A DNA stretch of 64,000 nucleotides, taken from Halicephalobus mephisto. Taxonomy: Eukaryota; Nematoda; Chromadorea; Rhabditida; Panagrolaimidae. A program made the translations under genes and the position numbers. Of this stretch, positions 35,658-46,491 are shown piece after piece. The notes beneath the pieces were generated by a model. It searched no databases. It was not told the DNA's origin and was given only the letters and a program-made list of their open reading frames with translations. The stretch lies in NCBI GenBank assembly GCA_009193035.1, contig SWDT01000008.1:310001-374000 (forward strand). Reading direction: 5' to 3'. The first letter of the stretch is position 1. Each line of letters begins with the position of its first letter.

Positions 35658-38614
35658 ATGCAATTAACCCGTTTTTCGACCATGGGGTACTCGATGGCGG
35701 AGATTCTTCAAAATTCAGGAGTCAAAAGGAAAGCTGAAACTTCTTTGAACGACTTTATTAAATCTCAATTATCGGAAGTTTCTGAAGGAGAATCTAACTT
35801 CAAAAAAGCAAAATTATCCATCAACAATTCTGAAATCGACGATAATCAACCAGAGGATTTAAGAATCGAAAAAAAAAATTTCAAAACTCAAGTACCCGGA
35901 CCTTCCAAAGAAGAAATCGATTTTGGAAGATCCATATCCCCTATTTCCATCGAATCTCTCGAACCAAGTTCGTCCGCAGAAGCTCCAGAAGACCTAAGTA
36001 CAGATGACGACACAAAATCAACGTCGAAAACAAAAAAATCTTCAAGGTAAGTTTGGTTAATTTTTATTAATTAAAATAACATTTGAAAATAAACATCGTT
36101 CGTGTCAGGACCAATAATTGCAATTTTTCTTTTAAAAAATTAAAGAATATCGCTGAACGAAAAATGTCGGTCTTGACACGAGCAATTTTCGATATGTTCT
36201 TCGATTATGAAATTAGTGGTTCTTCGGGATACAGTAGTAGTTCATAATCGGAGAATAAATAATAACTAGTATTATTCGTGTCGAGACTAAAACTCGAGAT
36301 TTTCGCTCTGGGAGTAAACGTTGAAAAAATTGTAAGATAAATACATATCTGGTCCTATCACGAAATAGATACTATTTATTCTTCGATTATGAACTTAGTG
36401 ATTCTAAATTACAGTACCAAAGTCCATTATTTAAAAAAATAGTGTTATTCGTGTCGAGACTAAAACTTGAGATTTTCGCTCTGGGAGTAAACGTTGAAAA
36501 AACTGTAAAATGAATGTATATCTGGTCCCACCACGAAATAGATACTATTTTCGCTTTAAGAGTAAATATTGAAAAAACTAAGATGAATACATATCTGGTT
36601 CCACCGCGAAATAGATACTATTTATTCTTCGATTATGAACTTAGTGATTCTAAATTACAGTACCAAAGTCCATTATTTAAAAAAATAGTGTTATTCGTGT
36701 CGAGACTAAAACTCGAGATTTTCGCTCTGGGAGTAAACATTGAAAAAACTGTAAAATGAATGTATATCTGGTCCCACCACGAAATAGATACTATTTTCGC
36801 TTCGGGAGTAAACATTGAAAAAAACTGTAAAATAAATGTATATCTGGTCCCACCGCGAAATAGATCCTATTTATTCTTCGATTATGAACTTAGTGATTCT
36901 AAATTACAGTAACTAAATTCATAATCGAAGAATAAATCATATATTTCGTAGTAAGACCATAAATTTGAGTTTTTATCAGAATAAAGATCAAAGAGACCGC
37001 CAATTAAATACACATTGGTCCCATCACAAACTATTTTTAATTTATTTTTCGATTATGAGCTTAGTAGTTATAAAACTGATAACCAAAATTATAATAGAAA
37101 AAAATATTAAATTTCATTCGCGTTGAGACCATTACTTCGATTTTTTACCGGAATAAAGATAAAAAACGTTAATTAAAGACATATCAGTCCCACCACGAAT
37201 TCAGTAGTTCTAAAGTACAGTAATTAAGGTTATAATTAAAAAAATAAATGAAGCATTATTCGTGTCGAGATTATTAATTTTGTTTTTTATCAGAAAAAAT
37301 TTAAAAAATTTGTTCAAAAAAATACTAGTCCTGCCACGAATTTAGTAGTTCTAGAATACAGTAATTAAGATTATAATTAAGAAAATAAATTAAGTACCAT
37401 TCGTGTCGAAATTATTAATTTTGTTTTTTATTAAAAAATTTCTAAATACTAGTCCTGCCACGAATTCAGTAGTTCTAAAGTACAGTAATTAAGATTATAA
37501 TTAAAAATAAATTAAGCACCATTCGTGTGGAGATTATTAATTTTGTTTTTTATTAAAAAATTTGTTTAAAAAAACACCAGTCCTGATACGAATTATTTCT
37601 TATTTATTCTTCCACTATAAACTTAAAATTTCTTAAATTAAAAATTAATAAAATTAATTTTCCAGATGCTCAGCTCCGAAACCCCCTTATTCGTACATTG
37701 CCCTGATATCTATGGCCATCGTTAATTCTCCAGAAAAAAAATTGACACTTTCACAAATTTGCGAATATATAACGAAAAAATTTGAATATTACCGTAAAAC
37801 TTTTCCAAAATGGCAAAATTCTATTCGACATAATCTTAGCTTAAATGACTGCTTCATCAAGATTTCAAGAGAACCCGGAAACCCTGGGAAAGGAAACTAC
37901 TGGGCCATCGATCCCGGGGCCGAAGACATGTTCGACCACGGGAGTTTTTTGAGAAGAAGGAAACGGTAAGTTCAAAAATAATAATTTTAAAAAAAATAAC
38001 AATTTTAAAAAAAATAATAATTTTAAAAAAATTGAAATTTAAAAAAAGTAATTACATAATTTCTAAAATATAGCATATTTTTAAATTTTTTAAAATGATT
38101 AATTTTTTTAAGTTGAATAATTTCTTATAAAAATAATTTTAAGTTTTATAAAAATAATTTTTAAATTTTTATAAAAATAATTTTTAAATTTTTTTATAAA
38201 AATAATTTTTTTTTAAATTTATAAAAATGATTTTAAAAGTTTTTTAGTTTTAAACGACAGAGTCATATGGGACAGCAGATGCCCCCCATGCACCCTTTTT
38301 CGACGATGGCCCCAGGGGGGATGAGACCCCCGGCTCTTTTTCACCAGATGTTCCTTCCTCATGCTTCTGGAATGCCATTTTTTCCTCCTACCGGGATCCC
38401 TCCTTTCTCGCCCTCAGGCGGAATTTTTCCTCCGGGGTTTTTTCCCAACTGTTTCCCTAACATGTCTCTTCCGAATTTTCCGAATAAAATAGGACTTCAA
38501 GGATCTTCTTCATCGTCAAGTAAAGAATCCACCGAAAGCCCTTCTGAAAGCGAAACTTCAAAAATCATTCCAGAAGACTCAACAGATATTTCAGAAAAAA
38601 ATTCCACGAATTAA
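35658..38614 (+). CDS. unc-130: FoxD-type forkhead transcription factor (UNC-130-like)
   Basis: Three exons, 35658-36046, 37666-37965 and 38248-38614, give 351 residues in consistent phase. The forkhead DNA-binding domain starts in exon 2 at [14 protein letters not shown] (residue about 135) with [41 protein letters not shown] and [33 protein letters not shown](F/Y)K is the FoxD signature; UNC-130 is the nematode FoxD factor, acting in neuron and muscle-related cell fate. The N-terminal 130 residues are acidic and Ser-rich; the C-terminus is Pro/Met/Phe-rich ([13 protein letters not shown]) then Ser-rich. The Met at 35682 is an alternative start, since an acceptor (TATTTCAG) lies at 35641-35648. 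Intron 1 (1.6 kb) is repeat-filled. The symbol rests on domain similarity only. Confidence 0.88.
36080..37610. repeat. Composite tandem repeats filling FoxD intron 1
   Basis: Recurrent modules: ATTCGTGTCGAGACTAAAAC, GATTTTCGCTCTGGGAGTAA, CTGGTCCCACCACGAAATAG and TTCTTCGATTATGAACTTAG. They appear many times from 36080 to 37610, some in inverted relation (ATAATCGGAGAATAAATAAT against TTATTCTTCGATTAT), and become more diverged toward the 3' end. Confidence 0.85.
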
Positions 38615-41600
38615 TTTTTTAAATTTATTTTTTTTGTGATATTTGCTCTTGGTTGTTCTCATTTCAAAATTTTACGGGATTTTTGTGCCATTTTTAAAAT
38701 AAAAAATAAAAAGAATACTGTAGGTGGATCTGGATTGATCAAATGGATTTTCTATAAAATCAAAAAAATGCACTTGATCAATCGCCAGCAGACGACTGAC
38801 AATCAAACTAAGAAATTAAAAATGGCCGTTTTTACGGAATTTTCTCAACACGAATTTTTAAATCATTCTAAAAAATTCAAAAATTCTGAAAAATTTTAAA
38901 AATTTAAATTAAATTTTAGAATTTCAATTTTCTTTGTAATTTTTAAAATTTTAATTTTTTTATAATTTTTAAAATTTAAATTAAATTTTAGAAAATTTCT
39001 ATTCTTTTATAATTTTTAAATTCTAGAAGGTTTCAGAATCCTCATTTGGCTTCTAGAATCCTCGAAATTCCAAAAATTTCCAGAATTCTAAAAAATTAAA
39101 GATTTTTAATTTTTATAAAATTTAATTTTCGAAATTTCCAATTTTCAGAATTTTCTGATTTCGAAATTTCTATGAAATCTTGATTATCTATAAAATCAAA
39201 AACTGCATTTTATCGAATGTTGATGATCAATCGCCAAAGCTCGACGCCGCTGATGATTGGCAATTTGTCGATCGGCTCTTTTGTCCCTGAGGCGAGATAT
39301 AACGAGTCCGCAAATATCTTTAGAAACAATTAAATTACAATTTGTTTATTTCTTGGGGAAAAACAAAAATTCCAAATCAAGTTTAATTTTTATAATTTTC
39401 AGATATATTACTGTAATCCATTTTATTGTATATTTTTTGATTAAAATATTTATAAAAAATAAATATTTAATGTTTTTTGTTAAAATTATTTTTTTATTAA
39501 AATATTTGCAAAAAATAAATATTCAATGTTTTTTGTTAAAATTATTTTTTTAATTAAAATATTTAATATTTTTTGTTAAAATTATTTTTTGATTAAAATA
39601 TTTGTAAAAAATAAATATTCAATGTTTTTTGTTAAAATTATTTTCTACCGTAATTTAAATTTGAAAAATCTTTTCAAAACATTATCGTTTCAAATCTATC
39701 AAAACGCAAATGTTTGTCCAAGGATCGTGGTCCTGTCACGATCCCGAGGAATCTGGCACGGGGATACAACCCGGACAGCTGTCTTGCGAGAACCAATTTG
39801 TCAAGTCCTCGTTTCAACGTTATCCATCAACCTCCCTGATTGCTGACAGAATAAGCCTACCATATCTCGGATAAACACAAGCTTGTTTATCCTACAATTT
39901 TGATTAATTTTTCAGAAACAACCAAATTTCGAAATATTATGAAAATTCAAAAAAAATTTTTAAGATAAATATCTTTAAAAATTTCGATGATTTTATTCAT
40001 TATACAATTTCATAAAAAATAACTCTCAACACGAAAGTTTTTAAAAACCGCAATTAGGTCTTATTTTTTGTAAAATAAATTTTGTGCAAAAAGTAACTCA
40101 AGAATGAAATCAAGTCTATTACGAAAATTTCAAAAAACTAATTTTTTTACATTTTTAGGTACACAGAATTTTGCACAAAAACCTAAGAAATGAAGCTAAC
40201 TCTCACCGCGAAAGTTGCTGAAAATTATAATCATTTTGTTCACCAGTACAAATCGAATGTTGTATAAAAAACAAAAAAAAACCAATTCCTCTCACAGAAG
40301 TCCTCTGATAATGGTGATAACTTTTTTCAGTTGCCAATGCAAGTGAAAATTTATCTAAAAAACAATTAAAAAAATAAAAATCCTAAAAACAGTTATACAG
40401 GAAATGATCCCCAGTGGCATTTGATCCCTTTCACTCGTGTTGATTTCTAAATTCTTTTTTTTTAGATTTTTTTTATTTAACTAAAATATTTAATTAATTT
40501 AATTACCGAAAAAATATAAAAACAAAATTACATAAAGATTACGAAATAAGGGAACAAATGCCAAACAACTGATTTACAGATTGTACAGGAAATGATCCCC
40601 AGTGGCATTTGGTCCCTTTCACTCGCGTTGATTTCTAAATTTTTTTTAAATTAACTTTTTTATTCAACTAAAATATTAAATTAATTTAATTACTGAAAAA
40701 ATTACAAAAAGCTTATGAAGTAAAAATATCTATCATACAGTCCTAAAAATTATGAATTTTGTTTTTCAAATGCAAAATTTCATTTAAAAAATGTTCAAAA
40801 CTTCTAATTTTTACAATATATTCAATTTCTGTTATTTGTGAAATACATATCTCTGAAAAAACCTATAATCAAAAATTTGCCAATACAGTACTGAACTCAT
40901 GTTATATTTCACATTAAAAATAAAATTTTCACTGATGTATCGTTTCTTCAAAGAACAAAATCGGTGGCAAATCACTCAATTGATCGTGATCGTAAATAGG
41001 TTGTGGCACAGATTCGACCTGGTCATCACCAATCGAACATCAAAGGGATAAGCCGGAACCCGACAGATACACTTGTCAACTGACAAATTGTCTCCTCACC
41101 AAAGGGGCGAAAAAAAATTATTTCTAAAAATTTTTCAAAAATAAAATTATTAATGAAATATTTTCTCACAATATTTTACAATTATTTGTCAAATATAAAA
41201 CCATCAATCGGTCATTCCTAAATCGCCCAAGGCATTTGACACATTTTGCCGAGCCAGCTGACTATTTTTATTTTCTATTTTCTATTGTATCAACTTTGTG
41301 CCAGACTAGAGATCAATGTTTCAACCTACAAAAAACAAAAACGGATATTTGTTCAGCAGTAGCAATTTTTAGTTATCAGAAACAAGACAGTTTTCCCTTA
41401 TCTGACGGCGGTCGGAGAACATCTAAAAGAACGATTGACAAAGCAATCAGCGATTTATGACACTTGGAAAAGAAAACATGCTTCCGTGAAAGCTTTTCCT
41501 CCATAAACGTACCGAGGGACCAATTATGTTATTATAAAAAATTTAAAAAAATAAAAAAAAATAAAAAGATAAAAATCTGTACCAAGCTCTCTCACGAAGA

Positions 41601-42470
41601 ATTTTCAAAAATACTAAAACTACGAAAAAAAACAAATTTGATTTTCGTGAAGAATTGTTTGAATTACCGTTTCCTTCAAAAATTAAAAAATCAAAAATCA
41701 AAATTTTTAGAATTATCTCGTTACGAGAATTTTGAATTTTTCAGGAAATTTTAGAATTACCTTAAAAGTAGAAAAAAAACTATTCGATTTTTGTAGTAAA
41801 TTGTCAAATTTACTTTTACTTGTTCTTTTGTAAGAATTCTAAAATCCAAAAAACATACTATTGTAGAAATTAAGTTTTTATAAAACTTATTTAACAAAAA
41901 TTATTGAAACTTTCAGAATTACCGAAACAGTAATGAGAAAAGAATAAGTAATTTCTGCAGTAAGTGGCCAGATTTGCCATTTTTCTACTTTTATTTGTTC
42001 CTGTACGGAAATTTAAAAATCCCAGAAAATATGTCATTTTTTAATTCTAACTCTTGCCATACAAACTAAAAACTACTTTTATATGGAAATTAAAAACCTC
42101 AAATTTATTCCTTTTAAACTTTTAATTTTCGTTCAAATTGTGCAGTAATTTTCACATATGAAGTCTAAAATTAACGTACACTTTGCTCAATTTTTTTACA
42201 ACGTTGGCCAACTTATCTAAAAAAGTGCAAGTAAGCAGTGATTGACATAATGGGTCCCAGACAAAAAAACAGCTTCTTCAGAACAGTCGTAAATTCTAAA
42301 GGCTATCAATCTAAAACATGAACGTGCTCATAAAGACTAGAATGAAAAACATTACTACCAGATAAGACATAAAGTTAATTAATATCAAGCAAACATTGTT
42401 GGGGACGGGGTTGGGGATTTACCTGGGGCAAATTTAAACTTCTGGGGAGTTATCATTAGATTTAATAACT
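38615..42470. other. Gene-poor region downstream of FoxD
   Basis: About 3.9 kb without a convincing gene. Four GC-richer islands stand out: 39195-39310, 39700-39860, 40970-41110 and 41210-41520. Open frames at 38636-38899, 39257-39846 and 41236-41754 have no recognisable domains and run into low-complexity sequence. Confidence 0.55.
40397..40690. repeat. Direct repeat pair of about 110 bp
   Basis: The sequence starting ACAGGAAATGATCCCCAGTG and continuing GGCATTTGATCCCTTTCACT occurs at about 40398 and again at about 40588, the two copies roughly 190 bases apart. Confidence 0.85.
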
Positions 42471-43396
42471 TCAATCTCGAGAGAAGCCAAACCTTCGTAC
42501 TTTTCCTTCTTCAGATAAATTTTCTGTTTTTTCCGGATATCTTTCAGCCAGAATTCGTCGGAATTGCTGTCTTTCGTCATCCCGGTTTTGTTCCTACGAA
42601 ATTCTAAAATTAACTTTGCTTCGATCGAAAAAATTCTCTAAAATGTCGATAATCATACAGTGGTGTAAAATGCAAACTTACGTTCAGGATTTTTGCGAAA
42701 ATTTTAGAAGACAGAGAAACAGGAAATGATCTGAGAGTCAAAGAATCCAACCGACAGCATCGCTTCCATTTTTTGAAGCAGTTGAGGAGCTTGGGCACAG
42801 CACTCGCCGGTATACCACTCAAATCAAGTCTGGAAAATTACTTCATATATGAAAATTATAAAAAACACTTACACGACATTTCTGGCATAGGTAATAAACG
42901 TGAGAGTCTGACTAAGCTTCAAAATAGTCAATTGGGAACCGAGGATAGTGAATTTCTGCAATAGTCGTGAAGCGGTCAATTTCGCGATTGAATCGTTGTC
43001 GAATTTACATCTCTGGAGCTCAAGTTCTTGAAGAAATGTGAGATCTAACTGTGACAGAAGAGAGTTCTTCAGTATAGCCAGGGTACAATCGAAAATAGCG
43101 AGCTTCTGAATCACCAGGACGTCATCTAGAAGTGCTTCCCAATCTTCTTTATTCTCAAGAGTCAAAACGATTCTTACATATTTATCTTTTTCAGATAGTC
43201 CTCTAGGAAAGGGAAGCTGAAATAAGTGCTATAATAAACAAAAAAACTAAAAAATTAAAAAACTTACATCGTGATCTTTGGTCCCATAAATGTAAATTTC
43301 GTTGATGATCTTCTTCGAAGACAACTTCAGCAAGTTGTTGACATGGTCAACAACGGTATTATTACCAAAATGAGTTTGGATAACTGGAGATTCCAT
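42471..43396 (-). CDS. Nematode protein with leucine-rich-like repeats, unknown function
   Basis: Four exons, 43268-43396, 42873-43216, 42682-42829 and 42471-42593, give 247 residues with matching phases; stop TGA at 42471. From residue about 60 to 200 it has repeated Leu-rich strand-like segments (LAIFDCTLAILKNSLLSQLD, LQELELQRCKF, LLQKFTILGSQLTILKL, NVVLDLSGIPASAV) that suggest an irregular LRR or the C-terminal half of a nematode F-box/FTH-type protein. No F-box is visible at the N-terminus. The last 45 residues are charged (RDDERQQFRRILAERYPEK). It may act in protein-protein recognition, but this is inference. RPS-25 lies upstream on the same strand, with a 1.1 kb gap that is too wide for a typical nematode operon. 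Confidence 0.62.
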
Positions 43397-44521
43397 TGTA
43401 ACAAAATATGGAAATCAATGTAGGTAACAAAGAATAAAAATTCTCAAAAAATAAATTGCAAGTTTTCCGTTCAAGACCCGGATTCTCATCGTGATGTGAT
43501 ATTTGTATTTGTACCATTATAAAAATCATATATGAACTTTTCTACCATGTTGTTTCGACACGAATTTGCAGAATTTTGAGGACTTAAAGCAGACTACATG
43601 AGAATTGCACTTTTGCATAGGTTATTTCGTAATCTTACTTGATTTTGCGATTTTTCAGAACTATATTGTTCTTAGATCTGGATATTTTTGGATTAGAGTA
43701 TATAAGGATAAAATCCCTCATTCACCTTCGAGGATTAATAGTTGCATATGAAACCATCGATGAATATTGGAGACATTGACTACCACTAAAAGGACTTTCC
43801 GAAGATGGGTTACTTTGCTTGTGTCCTGAAATTTAGATACTTATATTCTAAAATTTAATTTTTGCATTTCCGAATTTAGATACTTGTATTGTAAAATCAA
43901 ATATTTGTGTCCTAAATTTCGTAACCTAAGAAATTTGAAAATAACGTTGACTTTGGCGTTCTGTGATGAATACTCGATTGCTGCGTACTTGTTGAATAAG
44001 CTTTCTTTTTATTAAAATTAAAATTTTATATAATTTTAAATTCTTTTTTCTACTTTTTGTGCACAATCGAACCTTTTTGTTTTACTGTTAGAGAAGTAGT
44101 AAGATTTCCATATATCAACGTTTCTACAGGTCCACATTTAAGGTGTGACGACGAATGATCCACATCAGCAGCACTTGAATGACATTGAAAATCGAGAATT
44201 AGTAGAATCACATCCGGTAACAAAAGATAGATTTAACTATGCAAAGGATGACTCGAACTAGCGGATAAAACGTCAAAATCAACATTTTAATCTTCAAACT
44301 TAGGATACAAATGTCACATACTCCCGAAGACTCAATTCCCATTCTTGATCAAAGTATCTAACCTATAAACGTCAATCTTTTGCATCCCTTTTTTGATGAA
44401 ATAAAATCCCCAATACAACAGTAGTGTTCTGTAATTCAATAGTCAAATAATAACAATGCAATTCATCCGAGTATTACATTGCTATAAACAACAAACAATC
44501 AGAAAAATTATATAAGAACAA
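43397..44521. other. Intergenic region between LRR-like gene and rps-25
   Basis: About 1.1 kb; no gene or clear repeat seen. Confidence 0.45.
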
Positions 44522-44983
44522 TTACTCGTCAGCCACCTTGCTAGCACGTGTGTAGACGACTTGGCTGGCGTGTTGGACGACAGGCTTGATCAGACCCTTA
44601 GCGTGGAGTTGGCGCAGAGCCTGCTTGGCCAGAGAAGCACGGACCTTGAACCGTTCAGACACAACTGATGGTGTAATGAGCTTGACGGAGACAATCTGAA
44701 ACCAGAGAAATTAGAACAAGTGAGATGCGATTTGGCTCGTCGATATATGAATTCCCACACATCGATAACTAATATAAGCTGAAACCCCAAATCAACCTTG
44801 ACGAAACTAACTTACTTCCTTGGTGAACTTATCATAGGTTGCCTTGTCGAAAAGAACAGCGTTGTTAAGCTTGTCGCGAACCTTTCCCTTGGACCACTTC
44901 TTCTTCTTGGCTTTTCCACCTCCAGATCCAGCGGGTTTAGCCTTTGCGGGCTTGTCAGTCTTCTTGGTCTGCTTCGGTGGCAT
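44522..44983 (-). CDS. rps-25: Small ribosomal subunit protein eS25 (RPS-25)
   Basis: Two exons, 44816-44983 and 44522-44695, encode 113 residues, close to the usual 115-125 for eS25. The basic N-terminus ([17 protein letters not shown]) and [20 protein letters not shown] are followed by the winged-helix part ([40 protein letters not shown]). It is part of the 40S head and a housekeeping gene. An acceptor-like AATTACAG lies 6 bases before the ATG (minus strand), a likely site for spliced-leader addition or a 5'-UTR intron. Upstream, 45030-45160 is GC-richer and purine-rich and probably holds the promoter. Confidence 0.97.
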
Positions 44984-44989
44984 ATTACT

Positions 44990-46491
44990 ACCTGTAATTA
45001 TTAAAATAAAATAAAAATAGCTAAAAAACACACGAAAAAGACGAAATAACGAGCAAGAACAGAGAGAGCTCAGCTTTGGGGAAAGCGGAGCGAGCGAGAG
45101 CCAGAGAGTCGAACAACGAGAAATTCGTTGCGAGAGTCACTGCACACCCTGCCGGTTGATCGAGCGAGTTTCTTTGAAGTTTTTCCTTCAAATTTTTTTG
45201 ATTTTTTATTTCGCTTTTAATTAATTTTATTTCGAAATTTATTATTTACAAATTATGAATTATCAAAGGCAGTAATAAAAACCTTGTGGAAGTCATTTGG
45301 ACTTTTTGCTGGATGGTTGAGTAAATTGCAAAATTATTCAAATTTTTCGATTTTTTTTATTTTAAAATTTCTAAGAAATTCCGGTTGAAATTAACCATAT
45401 ATCAAATTTGTTTTTAAAGAATATATTTAAAATTCAGAATCCTTCTGAAATGAGATAATCCAAAATTTTAAACTTTTTTGAAAATTTATTATTTATAATT
45501 ATCACAAAAATTCACTTAATTATGAAAAATAATTATTAAACTTAAGATAGAAAATAAATTTTCCAATATAATTACGAAATTTTGATATATGAAATTTCAA
45601 TTTTTTGGTTTTTTTCGTTCGAAAAATATTTAAAAATAATAATGTCCTGATCAGGTATACGATAGGCTACAAAATGAGTCACGATTTGTTGCAAAAGGTC
45701 ATGTTGAAGAAATTCTGACATTTGATATGTGAAATTTTGCAAATTTTCTTATTTTTAAAAAACTCAAAAATTAATGAATTATTTTTACTACTTTTATGAT
45801 AAAAAATTATAATTTGTTTTAAAAAACAATATTGAATAAATTATAATACATGAAATTTTGCAATTTTTTTGAATTTCAAAGGACTTTGATATATGGGATT
45901 TTATGAATTTTTGTAGATTTCTTATTTTTGAAAAATTTTGAAAAATTTTGATATATGGGATTTTATAAATTTTATAAAATTTTGCAATTTTTTTGTATTT
46001 AGAAGAACTTTGATATATGGGATTTTATAAATTTTTGTAGATTTCTTATTTTTGAAAAATTTTGATATATGGGATTTTATAAAATTTTTATTTTTTAATG
46101 ATTTTCAAAATTTGAATTATCATGGTTATATACGGTAATAAAAACTGCAATTTGTTTCAAAAGGCTATTTGAAGTGAAATGTCTTGTTAGTGTTTGCAAT
46201 TGATGAATCGTCCAAGGATCAAAAATTGATTTGTGACTAATTATTAACAAATGCGCGCTTGTTTCCTCGGTTTGTGCCGTGAGGAGAATCCGATCCATGA
46301 CAGATCGTAAATTTGTTTTGAACAAGCAAAGACCAAGATGTTTTTAGTTTTACAAGTGATCTTTGCGCGGAACTGGCACCGGATGGTTCCATTGTGTCCT
46401 GGAACGAAAAAAGGAGGGGCTTATTTCTTCGCCTCAGGGTCCCGATCGTCGTCAAATATCAGCTTCAAAAATATTTGAATTTTTTCGGACG
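44990..46491. other. Divergent intergenic region with TTTGATATATGGGATTTTAT repeats
   Basis: Between rps-25 (-) and the TauE-like gene (+). At about 45840-46080, three to four copies of TTTGATATATGGGATTTTAT occur with about 60-bp spacing. 46230-46490 is GC-richer and probably holds the promoter or 5' UTR of the TauE-like gene. No other gene seen. Confidence 0.6.

Noticed and set aside
39257..39846. Plus-strand open frames downstream of FoxD
   Set aside because: They run through AT-repeat sequence (FVKIIF repeats) and share no features with known proteins.
46095..46455. Minus-strand open frames upstream of the TauE-like gene
   Set aside because: No splice context, no domain features, and they lie over the probable promoter and 5' UTR of the plus-strand gene.
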